Of a DNA stretch of 64,000 nucleotides, positions 28,891 to 37,728 are shown piece after piece. The notes beneath the pieces are model-generated. The model was given only the letters and a program-made list of their open reading frames with translations, made no database searches and had not been told where the DNA came from. Numbering within the stretch: position 1 is the stretch's first letter; the number at the start of each line of letters is the position of its first letter. Location: assembly GCF_050876985.1 (NCBI RefSeq), contig NZ_JBPAPP010000002.1. One strand, 5' to 3'. The position numbers and the translations under genes were made by a program. Origin of the DNA: Halopseudomonas sp002296055. GTDB lineage: Bacteria; Pseudomonadota; Gammaproteobacteria; Pseudomonadales; Pseudomonadaceae.

Positions 28891-30273
28891 ATGGAAGCGT
28901 GCGGACCGACCGAGCACACCTTCTACGTTCTTGATACCAACGTCCTGATTCACGACCCCAACGCCCTGCTCAACTTCGAAGAGCATCACGTCATCATCCC
29001 GATGACCGTTCTGGAAGAACTCGACAAGCTCAAATCCGGCAAATCCAGCACCGCAGCAGACTGTCGTCAGGCCATCCGGCTGATCGACAAGACCCTCGGT
29101 GACGCACCACCTGACCAGGTAGAACAAGGCGTCCCCATCGAGCGTGGCAAGCTTGGCCCCAACGGTACACTCGCCATCCTCATGGACAAAGCCCCTATCC
29201 CCGCCCACTGCCTGCCCAACGACCTCAACGACAACAAGATCATCAACCAGCTTTGCCAGCTGCAGTCACGCTACCCCGACGGCCGCATCGTGCTGGTGTC
29301 CAAGGACATCAACATGCGCCTGAAGGCCCGCGCCTGCGGCATCGACGCCGAGGACTACCACACCGACCAGCTGCTGGATGACATTTCCCTGCTGGCCCGT
29401 GGTTACCATGAAATCGAAGGCTCATTCTGGGAGCGTGTAGCCAAGGTCGAAACCCGCCAGCTGACCGGCCAGACGGTGCACGAGGTACAGCTGATCGACA
29501 ACCTGCCAGCGCTACACCTCAACGACTTCATCATCGATGACCAAGGCTTCATCGGCTGGGTCAAAGGCATCGAAGGCGGCAAGCTGACGATCCGCGACCT
29601 GCATCAGGAGCCGATGCTGCATCAGGAGTGCTGGGGGCTACGCCCGCGCGACATCTTTCAGGCACTGGCCATGTACGCCCTGATGGACCCAGACATCCAC
29701 CTGGTCAACCTGACCGGCGCCGCCGGCTCGGGCAAAACCATTCTGGCACTGGCCGCTGCCATCGAGCAGACCATGGTCACCAAGACCTACCGCCGCATCA
29801 TCGCCACCCGCAGTACCCAGGGGCTGGACGAAGACATCGGCTTTCTGCCCGGTACCGAAAAGGAGAAGATGGAGCCCTGGCTTGGCGCGATCACCGACAA
29901 CCTTGAAGCCTTGCATATGGACGACGAGAGCACCCACGGCAGCGTGGAATACATCCTCGACCGCGTGCCGCTGCAGTTCAAATCCCTGAACTACATCCGC
30001 GGCCGCAGCTTCCAGCAGAGCTTCATCCTGATCGATGAAAGCCAGAACCTGACCCCGCACCAGATCAAGACCATCATTACCCGTGCCGGCAACGGCTCAA
30101 AGGTGATCTGCCTGGGCAACCTCGCGCAGATCGATACCCCGTACCTCAACGCCACCAGCTCAGGCCTGACCTATCTGACCGAATGCTTCAAAGACTTTCC
30201 CCACGGCGTACACATCCACCTGCAGGGCGTACCGCGCTCGGCACTGGCTGAATACGCAGAAACGCACCTCTGA
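28891..30273 (+). CDS. PIN-domain PhoH family ATPase (PhoH2/YlaK type)
   Basis: 460 residues. N-terminal PIN ribonuclease domain (TFYVLDTNVLIHDP, ELDKLKSG, LVSKDINMRLKA, DYHTDQL; acidic residues conserved) and C-terminal PhoH ATPase domain with Walker A GAAGSGKTILAL near residue 275 and Walker B SFILIDESQNLTP. PhoH2-type proteins are reported to couple helicase and RNase activity. It stands alone, with no obvious antitoxin gene beside it. Confidence 0.9.
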   Translation: MEACGPTEHTFYVLDTNVLIHDPNALLNFEEHHVIIPMTVLEELDKLKSGKSSTAADCRQAIRLIDKTLGDAPPDQVEQGVPIERGKLGPNGTLAILMDKAPIPAHCLPNDLNDNKIINQLCQLQSRYPDGRIVLVSKDINMRLKARACGIDAEDYHTDQLLDDISLLARGYHEIEGSFWERVAKVETRQLTGQTVHEVQLIDNLPALHLNDFIIDDQGFIGWVKGIEGGKLTIRDLHQEPMLHQECWGLRPRDIFQALAMYALMDPDIHLVNLTGAAGSGKTILALAAAIEQTMVTKTYRRIIATRSTQGLDEDIGFLPGTEKEKMEPWLGAITDNLEALHMDDESTHGSVEYILDRVPLQFKSLNYIRGRSFQQSFILIDESQNLTPHQIKTIITRAGNGSKVICLGNLAQIDTPYLNATSSGLTYLTECFKDFPHGVHIHLQGVPRSALAEYAETHL

Positions 30274-30276
30274 CCG

Positions 30277-30293
30277 GCCGGCCTTTGGCCGGC
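30277..30293 (+). terminator. Hairpin after the PhoH gene
   Basis: Perfect palindrome GCCGGCC-TTT-GGCCGGC, 4 bp after the stop. It has no U-tract; the better terminator is at 30325-30356. Confidence 0.5.
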
Positions 30294-30424
30294 AGCTACA
30301 AGCCACAAGGTTCAAGCTGCAAGCAAACCCGCGTGATGGCACATCGCGCGGGTTTTCCATAAACCGAGCGCCCTCAAAGTACCCGATGGCTCATCCCCGT
30401 TTCGCTTTTGCTTGCGGCTTGCAG
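30294..30424. repeat. Heptad repeat element, copy 3
   Basis: Left heptads (CAAGCCACAAGGTTCAAGC, TGCAAGC) at 30299-30324 and inverted right heptads (TTGCTTGCGGCTTGCAG) near 30408-30424 enclose the terminator at 30325-30356. Confidence 0.7.
30325..30356 (+). terminator. Rho-independent terminator inside heptad element 3
   Basis: AAACCCGCG (30325-30333) and CGCGGGTTT (30347-30355) form a 9-bp stem with a 13-base loop, then TTCC. Confidence 0.7.
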
Positions 30425-30472
30425 ATTTTTTATTGGAAATCCCCCTCTCCCAATCGTTTTGCTGAGTGACAG

Positions 30473-30495
30473 GTGATAATGAGGTTCGTTATCAC
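30473..30495 (+). promoter_or_regulatory. Fur box upstream of the TonB receptor
   Basis: Perfect 7-bp arms GTGATAA / TTATCAC around a 9-bp centre. The inner 19 bases (30475-30493, GATAATGAGGTTCGTTATC) match the Fur consensus at about 15 of 19 positions by eye. It is 49 bp before the start codon of a siderophore receptor, the expected place for iron repression. Confidence 0.75.
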
Positions 30496-30543
30496 CCGCA
30501 TATATATCCTGCCAAAACGATAATCCGGGGAAGCACCATCACC

Positions 30544-32991
30544 ATGAAGGACCATCTCTCAGTAAATACCGCAGCCCAGCCTTTCCGCCGGCGACCACTG
30601 GCCGTTGCGCTGTCGGTAGCCGCCGCGCTGGCAGCATCCACGCCATTGCTTGTTCAGGCCCAGCAAGCGTCGCAGCAGGCGACCAGCGCCAGCAGAGCGT
30701 TGCACAATTTCACTATTCCGGCGCAGGCGCTCAGCGAAGCGCTGATCCTGTTCGGTCAGCAATCTGGCTTGCAGGTCAGCGCCAGCAGTGAGCTGGTAGA
30801 GGGCAAGCAAGCGCGTGCCGTGTCCGGCAGTCTTAGCGCAGAGCAGGCGCTCGGCCGCCTGTTGGGCGGCAGCGGGCTTAGCTTTCAGGTCAGCGGCAAT
30901 ATGGTCAGCCTGAGGGCAAGTGACGACGCCGCGGTGCTGCCGGCCATGCTGGTTTCGGGCACTGCAATGGCCAGCGGTAGCGCCGAGCGTGGCTATGTGT
31001 CCGAGGTGGTCTCCCAGGTCGGCCCGTGGCAAGGGCGCAGCTTGCAGGACACGCCCTATTCGCTGTCCATCGCCTCACAGGAGCTGATCAACAATACCCT
31101 GGCCGGCGATATGGATCAGATCTACAAGATGAACCCGCTGGTGCAGGCCTCGGCACCTACCACGGTCACCGGCCTGCCGTATGCGGTGTTCCGCGGCTTC
31201 CACAACCAGAAAGCGGTGTTGGACGGCATCAAGCTGTCCTCCTACGCCACCGGCATCACCATGGAAGAGGTAGAGCAGGTTGAGATTCTCAGTGGACTGA
31301 GTGGCTTTATGTATGGTGCCGGCAACGTGGGTGGCACCACCAACTTTGTGCTCAAGCGCCCCACCTACGAGCAACTGACCAACGTGCGCCTGGGCAATTA
31401 TGGTAACGAGCAATGGTTCGGTCACCTGGACCTGGGCAACAAGCTCGACGAGCAGGGTCGTTTTGCCTACCGCCTCAACCTCGCAGCGCAGGACGGCGAA
31501 ACCGGCAAGCAGGACCAGAATGTGGAGAAACAACTGGTCAGCGGCGCACTGGACTGGAATGTCACAGAAGACCTGCTGCTGCAGTTTGAGGCAGCCCACT
31601 CCACTTACCGTGTCGACAAATTCGAGTCGCGCTTCTATGCCTACGCCGACGCCAGCCGCGCGCCGCTCGACCACTGGATAGAGCCGCTGGATAACGACCG
31701 GACCTATACCCCTGACTGGGCATTTCTGGACACCGAGACCGACCGTGGCGGGGTCAACCTGACCTACGACATCAACCAGATATTCACCCTGCGCGCCGCC
31801 TATCTCTACAAGAAGGACACCACTGAAGAGCGCGGCAACTACCCCATGTACCTGGCCGACTCTGGCTGGGTTGGCGGCTGGAACTATTACAGCGCCCCCG
31901 CCGACCACATCTCCCAGGGCAGCTATGTGTATCTGGACAGTCACTTCCGGACCGGATCTGTGGAGCACAAGCTGACCACCGGCTTCTTTGGTGACTGGTA
32001 TGAGCAACGGGCCTACGAGAACGGCTCCAACTGGGGCGGCAACTCGCCGGTCTACACCAACCCGGAAGATTTGGAAAACTACGACGTTATCCCCACCATC
32101 GCTGACCTGGGTCGCCGCTACACCCCGACCAAAACCAGCAACCGTAACCTGGTGATTGGCGATGACGTGCAGTTCAACGAGCAGTGGTCGGCGCTGATCG
32201 GCGTCAACTACGCCACCCTGACCGCCTACTCCTACAACGCCGACGGCAGCCCCTCGACGCCGGGCTACGACAAAGCTGCCGTTACCCCGTCACTGTCACT
32301 GATCTACAAGCCCTTCGCCCAGTTGACCACCTACCTCAGCTACGTCGAAGCGCTGGAGCCCGGCACCATCGTCGGCGGCAGCTACGCCAACGCGGGCGAC
32401 GTGCTGGACCCGCTGATCAGCAAGCAGTATGAAGTCGGCCTGAAGTACAGCCTCAACGACAGCCTGCTGCTCACCAGTGCGTTGTACCGCATCGAGAAGG
32501 CCAATGAGTTCTCCGACGACGGCACGCCGACCGGTCGCTATGTTCAGGACGGCATGCAGGTGCACCAAGGCATTGAGCTGACACTGACCGGCAAGGTGAC
32601 CGACAACCTCACGCTGATCGGCGGCGGCTCACTGATGGATCTGGGCATCGAAGACAGCGACGACAAGGCACTGGAAGGCAAAAAACCCAACAACACCGCC
32701 TCGCGCCTGGCCAAGCTCTACGCCGAATACCAGATTCCCGGCCTGCCCGGCCTGACCCTCACCGGCGGTGCCTACTACACCGGCCCGGTCTACAAAGACG
32801 TGTACAACCGGCAGGAGATTGACAGCTACCTGCTGTACGACGCTGGCGTACGTTACCAGACCGCCATCAACGACACCGACCTCAGCTTCAACCTGAACCT
32901 GGTCAACCTGACAGATGAAGATTACTGGGCCTCCGAGTACTCCCTGGGCGTGCCCCGCACCCTCGCCTTCGCCGTTAGCGCTGGCTTCTGA
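30544..32991 (+). CDS. TonB-dependent siderophore receptor with signalling (STN) domain
   Basis: 815 residues. Signal peptide cut near LLVQA-QQ (residue 39), STN domain (FTIPAQALSEALILFGQQSG... about 52-125), TonB-box/plug region (about 160-270, VEILSGLSGFMYGAGNVGGTTNFVLK) and outer-membrane barrel ending in the terminal Phe (AFAVSAGF). The STN domain means it can signal to a FecR-type anti-sigma factor, and fecI-fecR lie 4 kb downstream. A Fur box precedes it. The siderophore is unknown. The start at 30544 begins the signal peptide. Confidence 0.92.
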   Translation: MKDHLSVNTAAQPFRRRPLAVALSVAAALAASTPLLVQAQQASQQATSASRALHNFTIPAQALSEALILFGQQSGLQVSASSELVEGKQARAVSGSLSAEQALGRLLGGSGLSFQVSGNMVSLRASDDAAVLPAMLVSGTAMASGSAERGYVSEVVSQVGPWQGRSLQDTPYSLSIASQELINNTLAGDMDQIYKMNPLVQASAPTTVTGLPYAVFRGFHNQKAVLDGIKLSSYATGITMEEVEQVEILSGLSGFMYGAGNVGGTTNFVLKRPTYEQLTNVRLGNYGNEQWFGHLDLGNKLDEQGRFAYRLNLAAQDGETGKQDQNVEKQLVSGALDWNVTEDLLLQFEAAHSTYRVDKFESRFYAYADASRAPLDHWIEPLDNDRTYTPDWAFLDTETDRGGVNLTYDINQIFTLRAAYLYKKDTTEERGNYPMYLADSGWVGGWNYYSAPADHISQGSYVYLDSHFRTGSVEHKLTTGFFGDWYEQRAYENGSNWGGNSPVYTNPEDLENYDVIPTIADLGRRYTPTKTSNRNLVIGDDVQFNEQWSALIGVNYATLTAYSYNADGSPSTPGYDKAAVTPSLSLIYKPFAQLTTYLSYVEALEPGTIVGGSYANAGDVLDPLISKQYEVGLKYSLNDSLLLTSALYRIEKANEFSDDGTPTGRYVQDGMQVHQGIELTLTGKVTDNLTLIGGGSLMDLGIEDSDDKALEGKKPNNTASRLAKLYAEYQIPGLPGLTLTGGAYYTGPVYKDVYNRQEIDSYLLYDAGVRYQTAINDTDLSFNLNLVNLTDEDYWASEYSLGVPRTLAFAVSAGF

Positions 32992-33028
32992 CCCTCTCTC
33001 TAGCCGCAAGAACGATCAGAGCAGACAC

Positions 33029-33062
33029 AAAAAAGCCCTCGACAGCATACGAGGGCTTTTTT
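33029..33062. terminator. Bidirectional terminator between the TonB receptor and azurin
   Basis: Six A, GCCCTCG (33035-33041), loop, CGAGGGC (33050-33056), six T. Works for both convergent genes. Confidence 0.93.
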
Positions 33063-33073
33063 GCCACAGCCGT

Positions 33074-33526
33074 TTACTCAACCGTAACGGTACCCTTCAT
33101 CAGCGCGTAATGGCCTGGGAACGAACAGAAAAAGCTGTAGGCGCCGCCCACTTCCAGCGAGGATGGATCAACCGTCACCGAGGTGCTCTGGCCACCGCCA
33201 ATGATCTCGGTAAAGGCAATCACCCGGCCGTCATCCGGCTTCAGGTAGTTATTATCCAGCCCCGCCGCCATACCGTCTCCGGCCACGCCCTGCATGTCGG
33301 CGGTCTTGCTCAGCACCCAGTTATGCCCCATGACACTCTTGTCCAGACTGCCCGAGTGCGACAGGTTGACGGTAAATGACTCGCATGACGACGGGATGGT
33401 GACGGCGTTGGTATCAAACTGCATTTGATCATTGCTGACGATGTCTACCGAGCATTCCTGCGCATAGGCCGCGCCACCCAGCATGACCAGCACGCCGGTC
33501 GCGATCAATTGTGTTGCCTTATTCAT
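33074..33526 (-). CDS. azu: Azurin
   Basis: 150 residues: signal peptide (about 1-22, cut AYA-QE) and a 128-residue blue copper protein. The copper ligands are present: His46 in VMGHNWVL and Cys112, His117, Met121 in FFCSFPGHYALMKG (mature numbering). The disulfide cysteines near the N-terminus (ECSV and SSCESF) are also present. Azurin is a periplasmic one-electron carrier, classically for denitrification or stress. It stands alone between two convergent or unrelated genes. Confidence 0.97.
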   Translation of the reverse strand: MNKATQLIATGVLVMLGGAAYAQECSVDIVSNDQMQFDTNAVTIPSSCESFTVNLSHSGSLDKSVMGHNWVLSKTADMQGVAGDGMAAGLDNNYLKPDDGRVIAFTEIIGGGQSTSVTVDPSSLEVGGAYSFFCSFPGHYALMKGTVTVE

Positions 33527-33620
33527 AACACCTCCAGTTGAACAGATAGCACCTCTTCACTCAAAACATACCCCTGCCCACGTGCGCGATAGCCTGCGCC
33601 TCGCGAAGGGCAGTGCTTCC

Positions 33621-35186
33621 TTAACGCGGGTCCAGAATCCCTCGCCTTTCCGGCTCTTGCAGAGGCCCCTGATCCACGATCAGGTTCAGCTCGGCAAGCT
33701 GCGCGCCAGACAGGTTTTCCAGCTGACTGACCCGCTGCAGAAAGCGGCTGCGCTCGGCGCCACTGACCAGATCTGCGGTGTAGTCCTCCAGCTTGGCGAT
33801 GTACTGCGGGCGCTGCCACGGCGTCTCGCCACCGGGATGGGCGTTGGCACGGGTCTTTTCGTCGCTGATAGTGTCGCCGCCGGTGGTAGTGACGATCATG
33901 CGGCCACCATAGGCCTGCACGTTGGGGTCTTGGTCGTGATAAAGATCTTCCCAGTGCTGATCAAACTGCGTCTCGATCTTACGCATGAGGACGCGCAGCT
34001 CATCCTTTTCTGCAGCGCTCATCTGGTAACTGCGGTCTTTGTGAAATTCACCGCTCTGCAGACAGCGGGCGATGGCAAACATGATGCTGTGGTCCAAGGT
34101 GCCGCGTGGTGCGTCGGGGTCAATTTTCTGCGGATCGTTGGCGTCGGAGCCAATCACGTGGTGGGTGTGATGGCTGGTCTGCAGCACGATCTTCTCGATC
34201 CTAGTCAGATCCACCGCGCCGGAGGCAGTGCGAGGCAATTGCCCGCGTAGTTGCAGGGCCAAGTCGATTATCGCCTGCCCCTGATACTCGAAAGCGTGCT
34301 GCTTGGGATAGGTCTTGAGAATATTGCGCATCGGCGCTGTTGCGGCGTCGATCAATTCCACCTTGTAGGTAGCGTCCACATTGTCGCGGCCATCAAGAAA
34401 GCGGCGGATGATACTGTCTACCCCTTCATAAACCGGGTTTGGCCCCTTCAGGCCGTGCATAGCGTGATGCACCGCCTTAATGGAGATCTCGGCGGAGAAG
34501 CCCGGTACAAACTCCTTCTGCGCGCCGATGTCGCCCTTACGCGACTGGCGGGAGGAAATAGCGTTGTGCACCGCGAAGTTAATCGCATGGAACGCCTGTT
34601 CGGTCGACAACCCCAGCATGGATGAGATGCCCGCAGCCGTGCCGGCAGCGATATGGGTCATGTGATCCACCTTGTGTTTGTGCAGGCAGATACCGGTTCC
34701 GTTGCCGGTGCCAACCAGCGCTACGTGGACCTCGTAAGCCACAATAATACCGCGTAGCAGGTCCTCGCCAGACACCCCGATCTGCTGGGCGACGGCAATC
34801 ACCGGCGAGATATTGTCATCAGGATGCGAGTACTCGGCGGCCAGGTAAGTGTCGTCGTTGTCCAGAAAACGCACCGCCACCGCGTTGGCAAAGGCGGCAG
34901 CGAGTGGATGAAAGCCCCCCTTCAGCCCCCAGATGGTCGCGTTGCCGGCACCCGCCAGTAGCCGCCCTTCACCACGCGCCACGACAACCGCGTGCTCATT
35001 CGCCGCGCCGAGGGCAATAGCTGCGTTGTCGATGATGCGGTTCTTGGCCATCTCGACCGACTGCGCATCAAGAGGCTGTGCCTGCGCCTTGGTCCCCAAC
35101 TCGGCCAGCCTCCAGGCCAGTTGGTCCTCGCGGGCAAGTTCACCACTTTGCTTTTCCGCACTGACGCTGTGAATCACTGATGGCAT
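33621..35186 (-). CDS. MmgE/PrpD family protein
   Basis: 521 residues. MmgE/PrpD fold, whose members include 2-methylcitrate dehydratase. Family features: FLDNDDTYLAAEYSHPDDNISPVIAVA near 115, HKHKVDHMTHIAAGTAAG, and SRKGDIGAQKEFVPGFSAE. No prpB or prpC is near, so the 2-methylcitrate cycle is not implied and the substrate is open. Start at 35186 (AAGAGAGA upstream). The TAA stop is formed by TTAAGGAAGCACTG, a match to the end of the small repeat family seen at 6872 and 35778. Confidence 0.85.
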   Translation of the reverse strand: MPSVIHSVSAEKQSGELAREDQLAWRLAELGTKAQAQPLDAQSVEMAKNRIIDNAAIALGAANEHAVVVARGEGRLLAGAGNATIWGLKGGFHPLAAAFANAVAVRFLDNDDTYLAAEYSHPDDNISPVIAVAQQIGVSGEDLLRGIIVAYEVHVALVGTGNGTGICLHKHKVDHMTHIAAGTAAGISSMLGLSTEQAFHAINFAVHNAISSRQSRKGDIGAQKEFVPGFSAEISIKAVHHAMHGLKGPNPVYEGVDSIIRRFLDGRDNVDATYKVELIDAATAPMRNILKTYPKQHAFEYQGQAIIDLALQLRGQLPRTASGAVDLTRIEKIVLQTSHHTHHVIGSDANDPQKIDPDAPRGTLDHSIMFAIARCLQSGEFHKDRSYQMSAAEKDELRVLMRKIETQFDQHWEDLYHDQDPNVQAYGGRMIVTTTGGDTISDEKTRANAHPGGETPWQRPQYIAKLEDYTADLVSGAERSRFLQRVSQLENLSGAQLAELNLIVDQGPLQEPERRGILDPR

Positions 35187-35423
35187 AAAGATCTCTCTTG
35201 GTTGCAGGGTGTGTATCGAGCGAGCGCGACGGCGCAGGTTATGGACAACGGCACAGCAATCAGGTGTGACAGATGTCATCAAAAGCGGCGCAACGCGACA
35301 CGCACACCATACACCTTGGCCCAGACTAGATGAAAATGATTATATATTGCATTATGGCTTGGCAATATAGCATCTCAGTCACATACCGACCTACGCTGTT
35401 AGTCCAACAACAGGACTCAAGCC

Positions 35424-35780
35424 ATGGATAATCACCGTCAAGCATCACCAACACCGGCCGCAAAGGCGCACGAGCAAGCGCGCAATGCACTGGTGATGGC
35501 GTGCCTGCCACTGGCATTCAGCGGCACGAGCACACGACAACTGCAACAGTTCATCACCGCAGCACGGGCCTTGCAGGCTGCATGCACCCAAGACAATACG
35601 CCCGAACACCCTCTTGATGTTTTGTTTTGGCTGCGACGCCACCTGAACCAGCAGGCACAGCGGCTTGGGCAAAGTGAGTTCTATCGGGCACACTGCCGCC
35701 GAGCGGCCAAGGCACTGGAAGACGAGATTGCCGCCAGCGTGGTGACCTTGAGCCGAGGCGGCCTTTGCCGCCTAGACTAG
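35424..35780 (+). CDS. Hypothetical protein
   Basis: 118 residues, helical, rich in Ala, Gln and Arg, no signal peptide. The ATG at 35424 follows AGGACTCAAGCC. I recognise no family. The upstream 237 bp (35187-35423) has an AT-rich stretch around 35330-35370, probably promoters, with a weak Fur-like match. The TAG stop is the first three bases of repeat copy C (TA target plus G), so the C-terminus may have been cut by the insertion. Confidence 0.55.
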   Translation: MDNHRQASPTPAAKAHEQARNALVMACLPLAFSGTSTRQLQQFITAARALQAACTQDNTPEHPLDVLFWLRRHLNQQAQRLGQSEFYRAHCRRAAKALEDEIAASVVTLSRGGLCRLD

Positions 35781-35942
35781 GGAAGCATTGATTAATTCCA
35801 CACGCTATCTGCGAGTGCTCAAGCGTGTAGATGCAAAGCGCGATGTGCAGCCAATAGTGGTTCGATTGGCAAGCAGCGCAACGCAGCAGATGCATGCTTA
35901 ATCTCTTACAACAGGCGCCAGAGGTTAGCCAGCAGTTCCCTA
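35778..35942 (+). mobile_element. Small inverted-end repeat element, copy C (165 bp)
   Basis: Starts TAGGGAAGCATTGATTAATT and ends GCAGTTCCCTA, flanked by TA on both sides. About 120 bp of it closely match copy B (minus strand). The right end is more diverged. The element exactly fills the space between two genes: the TAG stop of the small gene (35778-35780) and the TAG stop of fecR on the other strand (35942-35940) are both formed by TA plus the first G of the element. Confidence 0.78.
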
Positions 35943-36920
35943 GCGCAGCACCAACACCCAGGGCGAGATCTGCGTTGCGTTAGCGTTATGAGCTTTGGCC
36001 ATCTCGCTGAGAGTCGTCAGCGGATCGTTGAGGCTGTAGAGCCCCGTGACGCGTTGATTGGCGAAGGGTTCGTCAAGCAGGATGACGCCGTGGTAGTAGG
36101 GCCGCAACTGGTCAACAACCTCTTGGACACGCAGATCGCGTGCAATCAATTGCCCTTGCCGCCAATGGGCAACCTCTTGCGCGCGCACTTGGGTGCGGGT
36201 CGCGCCCTCCCCCCACGTCACCGCCAACTGGTCACCGGCACCCAGCGTTTCCAGCACCTGCGGACGTATGCTGTGGTCTTCAACCTTAACCTGGCCGTGG
36301 GCAACACTGACCTGAACTCCGGTGCCCAGTCGCTCGACATTAAAAGCCGTGCCTAACACCGTAGTACGCGTATCGCCGGCATCAACAGTGAACGGCCGTG
36401 CAGCATCACGCGCGACAACGAAGTAAGCGCTGCCCTTGAGCAGGCGGACACCTCGCTGGTCGCCCTGATAGTCAATATCCACCGCACTGTGCGGCGCCAT
36501 CAATACCTCGCTGCCGTCCTCCAACCTCAAGGTTTTCAGCTCGCCGGTGCCAGTGATGTAATCCGCCGAGATACGCAGAGACAACTGCGGCCAGATCAGC
36601 AGCAACAGACAGGCAGCCACAGCCATAGCGCCAATCGCGCGGCGCCAGCGGACACCTCGACTAGCTACCAAGGGTGCCGCACGCTCGGGGCGGGCGCTGC
36701 TCGCTGACTGCGGCCAGGCTTGCCGAGTGCTTGGGGGTAACTGCCCGACACCGGCATAGACAGCACACGTGCGCTCCCAAATCTGCTGATGCAAATGGCT
36801 ACTGCCAAGCCAGTGCTCAAACGCAGCCAATTGCTCGGCGTTATCGGGCTCATCCGCCAGCAGAACCGCCCAGTTGGCGGCCTGATCTTCTATGGTTGGC
36901 AGGTCCTGAGAGTTGGTCAT
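35940..36920 (-). CDS. fecR: FecR-type anti-sigma factor / sigma regulator
   Basis: 326 residues. Cytoplasmic N-terminal FecR segment (QAANWAVLLADEPDNAEQLAAFEHWL), one membrane helix (about 93-113, AIGAMAVAACLLLLIWP) and a periplasmic FecR domain (TLRLEDGSEVLMAPHSAVDIDY; VLGTAFNVE) plus STN-binding C-terminus. It relays the receptor signal to FecI. The gene is 90 bp after fecI on the same strand. The TAG stop is formed by the end of repeat copy C. Confidence 0.93.
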   Translation of the reverse strand: MTNSQDLPTIEDQAANWAVLLADEPDNAEQLAAFEHWLGSSHLHQQIWERTCAVYAGVGQLPPSTRQAWPQSASSARPERAAPLVASRGVRWRRAIGAMAVAACLLLLIWPQLSLRISADYITGTGELKTLRLEDGSEVLMAPHSAVDIDYQGDQRGVRLLKGSAYFVVARDAARPFTVDAGDTRTTVLGTAFNVERLGTGVQVSVAHGQVKVEDHSIRPQVLETLGAGDQLAVTWGEGATRTQVRAQEVAHWRQGQLIARDLRVQEVVDQLRPYYHGVILLDEPFANQRVTGLYSLNDPLTTLSEMAKAHNANATQISPWVLVLR

Positions 36921-37010
36921 AAGGGGATAGGCCAGCAGTGAGTGGCGCCGAAGCGCGCATCTTTTATAACGTTAGGAAAACGCACTTTTTTAATCAGCAG
37001 AGCACAGCGC

Positions 37011-37526
37011 TCAGGCATCCTGACGCGCGCATCGGCGTTGGCAGTGTTTTACCCCTTCAACCACCAGATGCTGGGCCATGGAGGTAGAAATGCCCAGGTG
37101 CTCGGCAATCTCCCTCAACTTGTAGCCGCCCAGCCGGTGCATTTCCAGAGCCAGGCGAGTACGTTCAGGCAGTTCATCCATGGCTAGCTGCAAGCGCTCC
37201 AGCTCGCTGCGGGTTATCGCCTGTTCTTCTAAAGACGGACGCTCCTCTGGCTGCTCCTGAACTACCTCATTTAGGCTGTGGGAAAACAAGCTCTTTTCCA
37301 ACTGATGCCGGCGGCGGTAATCCAGCGCCAGGTTACGCACAATCCGGTACAGGTAGCCTTCCGGATTTTCGTGCTGCACCGCTGTACTGCTCGCTGCACT
37401 CAACCGCAGATACGCCTCCTGCGTAACATCCTCCGCCCGCTCACTGCTACCCAGAATTCTGCCCGCATAGGCGATCAATGCCCGCTGATGGGCTTGATAC
37501 AGCAGAAGCAAACGGTTTTCAGACAT
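37011..37526 (-). CDS. fecI: FecI-type ECF sigma factor
   Basis: 171 residues. Sigma region 2 (RALIAYAGRILGSSERAEDVTQEAYLRL) and region 4 (LREIAEHLGISTSMAQHLVVEGVKHCQRR). Start at 37526, with AAGGG 7 bases upstream. A Fur-like palindrome sits about 40 bp upstream. With fecR it likely controls an iron-uptake receptor; the one at 30544 has the needed STN domain. The link is an inference. Confidence 0.93.
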   Translation of the reverse strand: MSENRLLLLYQAHQRALIAYAGRILGSSERAEDVTQEAYLRLSAASSTAVQHENPEGYLYRIVRNLALDYRRRHQLEKSLFSHSLNEVVQEQPEERPSLEEQAITRSELERLQLAMDELPERTRLALEMHRLGGYKLREIAEHLGISTSMAQHLVVEGVKHCQRRCARQDA

Positions 37527-37563
37527 AGCAAAACCCTTAGGGTCTGTAGCACGCGCTAACAGA

Positions 37564-37580
37564 AGAATGAGTCGCATTCT
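37564..37580 (-). promoter_or_regulatory. Fur-like box upstream of fecI
   Basis: Palindrome AGAATG-AGTCG-CATTCT, 38 bp from the fecI start. By eye it matches the 19-bp Fur consensus at about 12 positions, usual for fecI promoters. Confidence 0.55.
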
Positions 37581-37728
37581 ATTTTTGCAGGTGCTGTCAT
37601 GCAATGGTGCTGCAAGCTGCTTCGCCGCAAAGCGGCGAAACCCAATAGCCCCTCTCTATCCCCTCCATTACCCCGCCCGCTGTCACTTTCCGTCATAATG
37701 CGCGCTCGATGCCGACAGGAGTACGCCC

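Noticed and set aside
33621..35186. Calling the MmgE/PrpD gene 2-methylcitrate dehydratase (prpD)
   Set aside because: No prpB, prpC or acnD gene is adjacent, and the protein is longer than PrpD; the family name is safer.
37544..37556. TTAGGGTCTGTAG upstream of fecI, like the start of the bioB/comF element
   Set aside because: Only about 10 bases match and the matching right end is not present. Likely chance.
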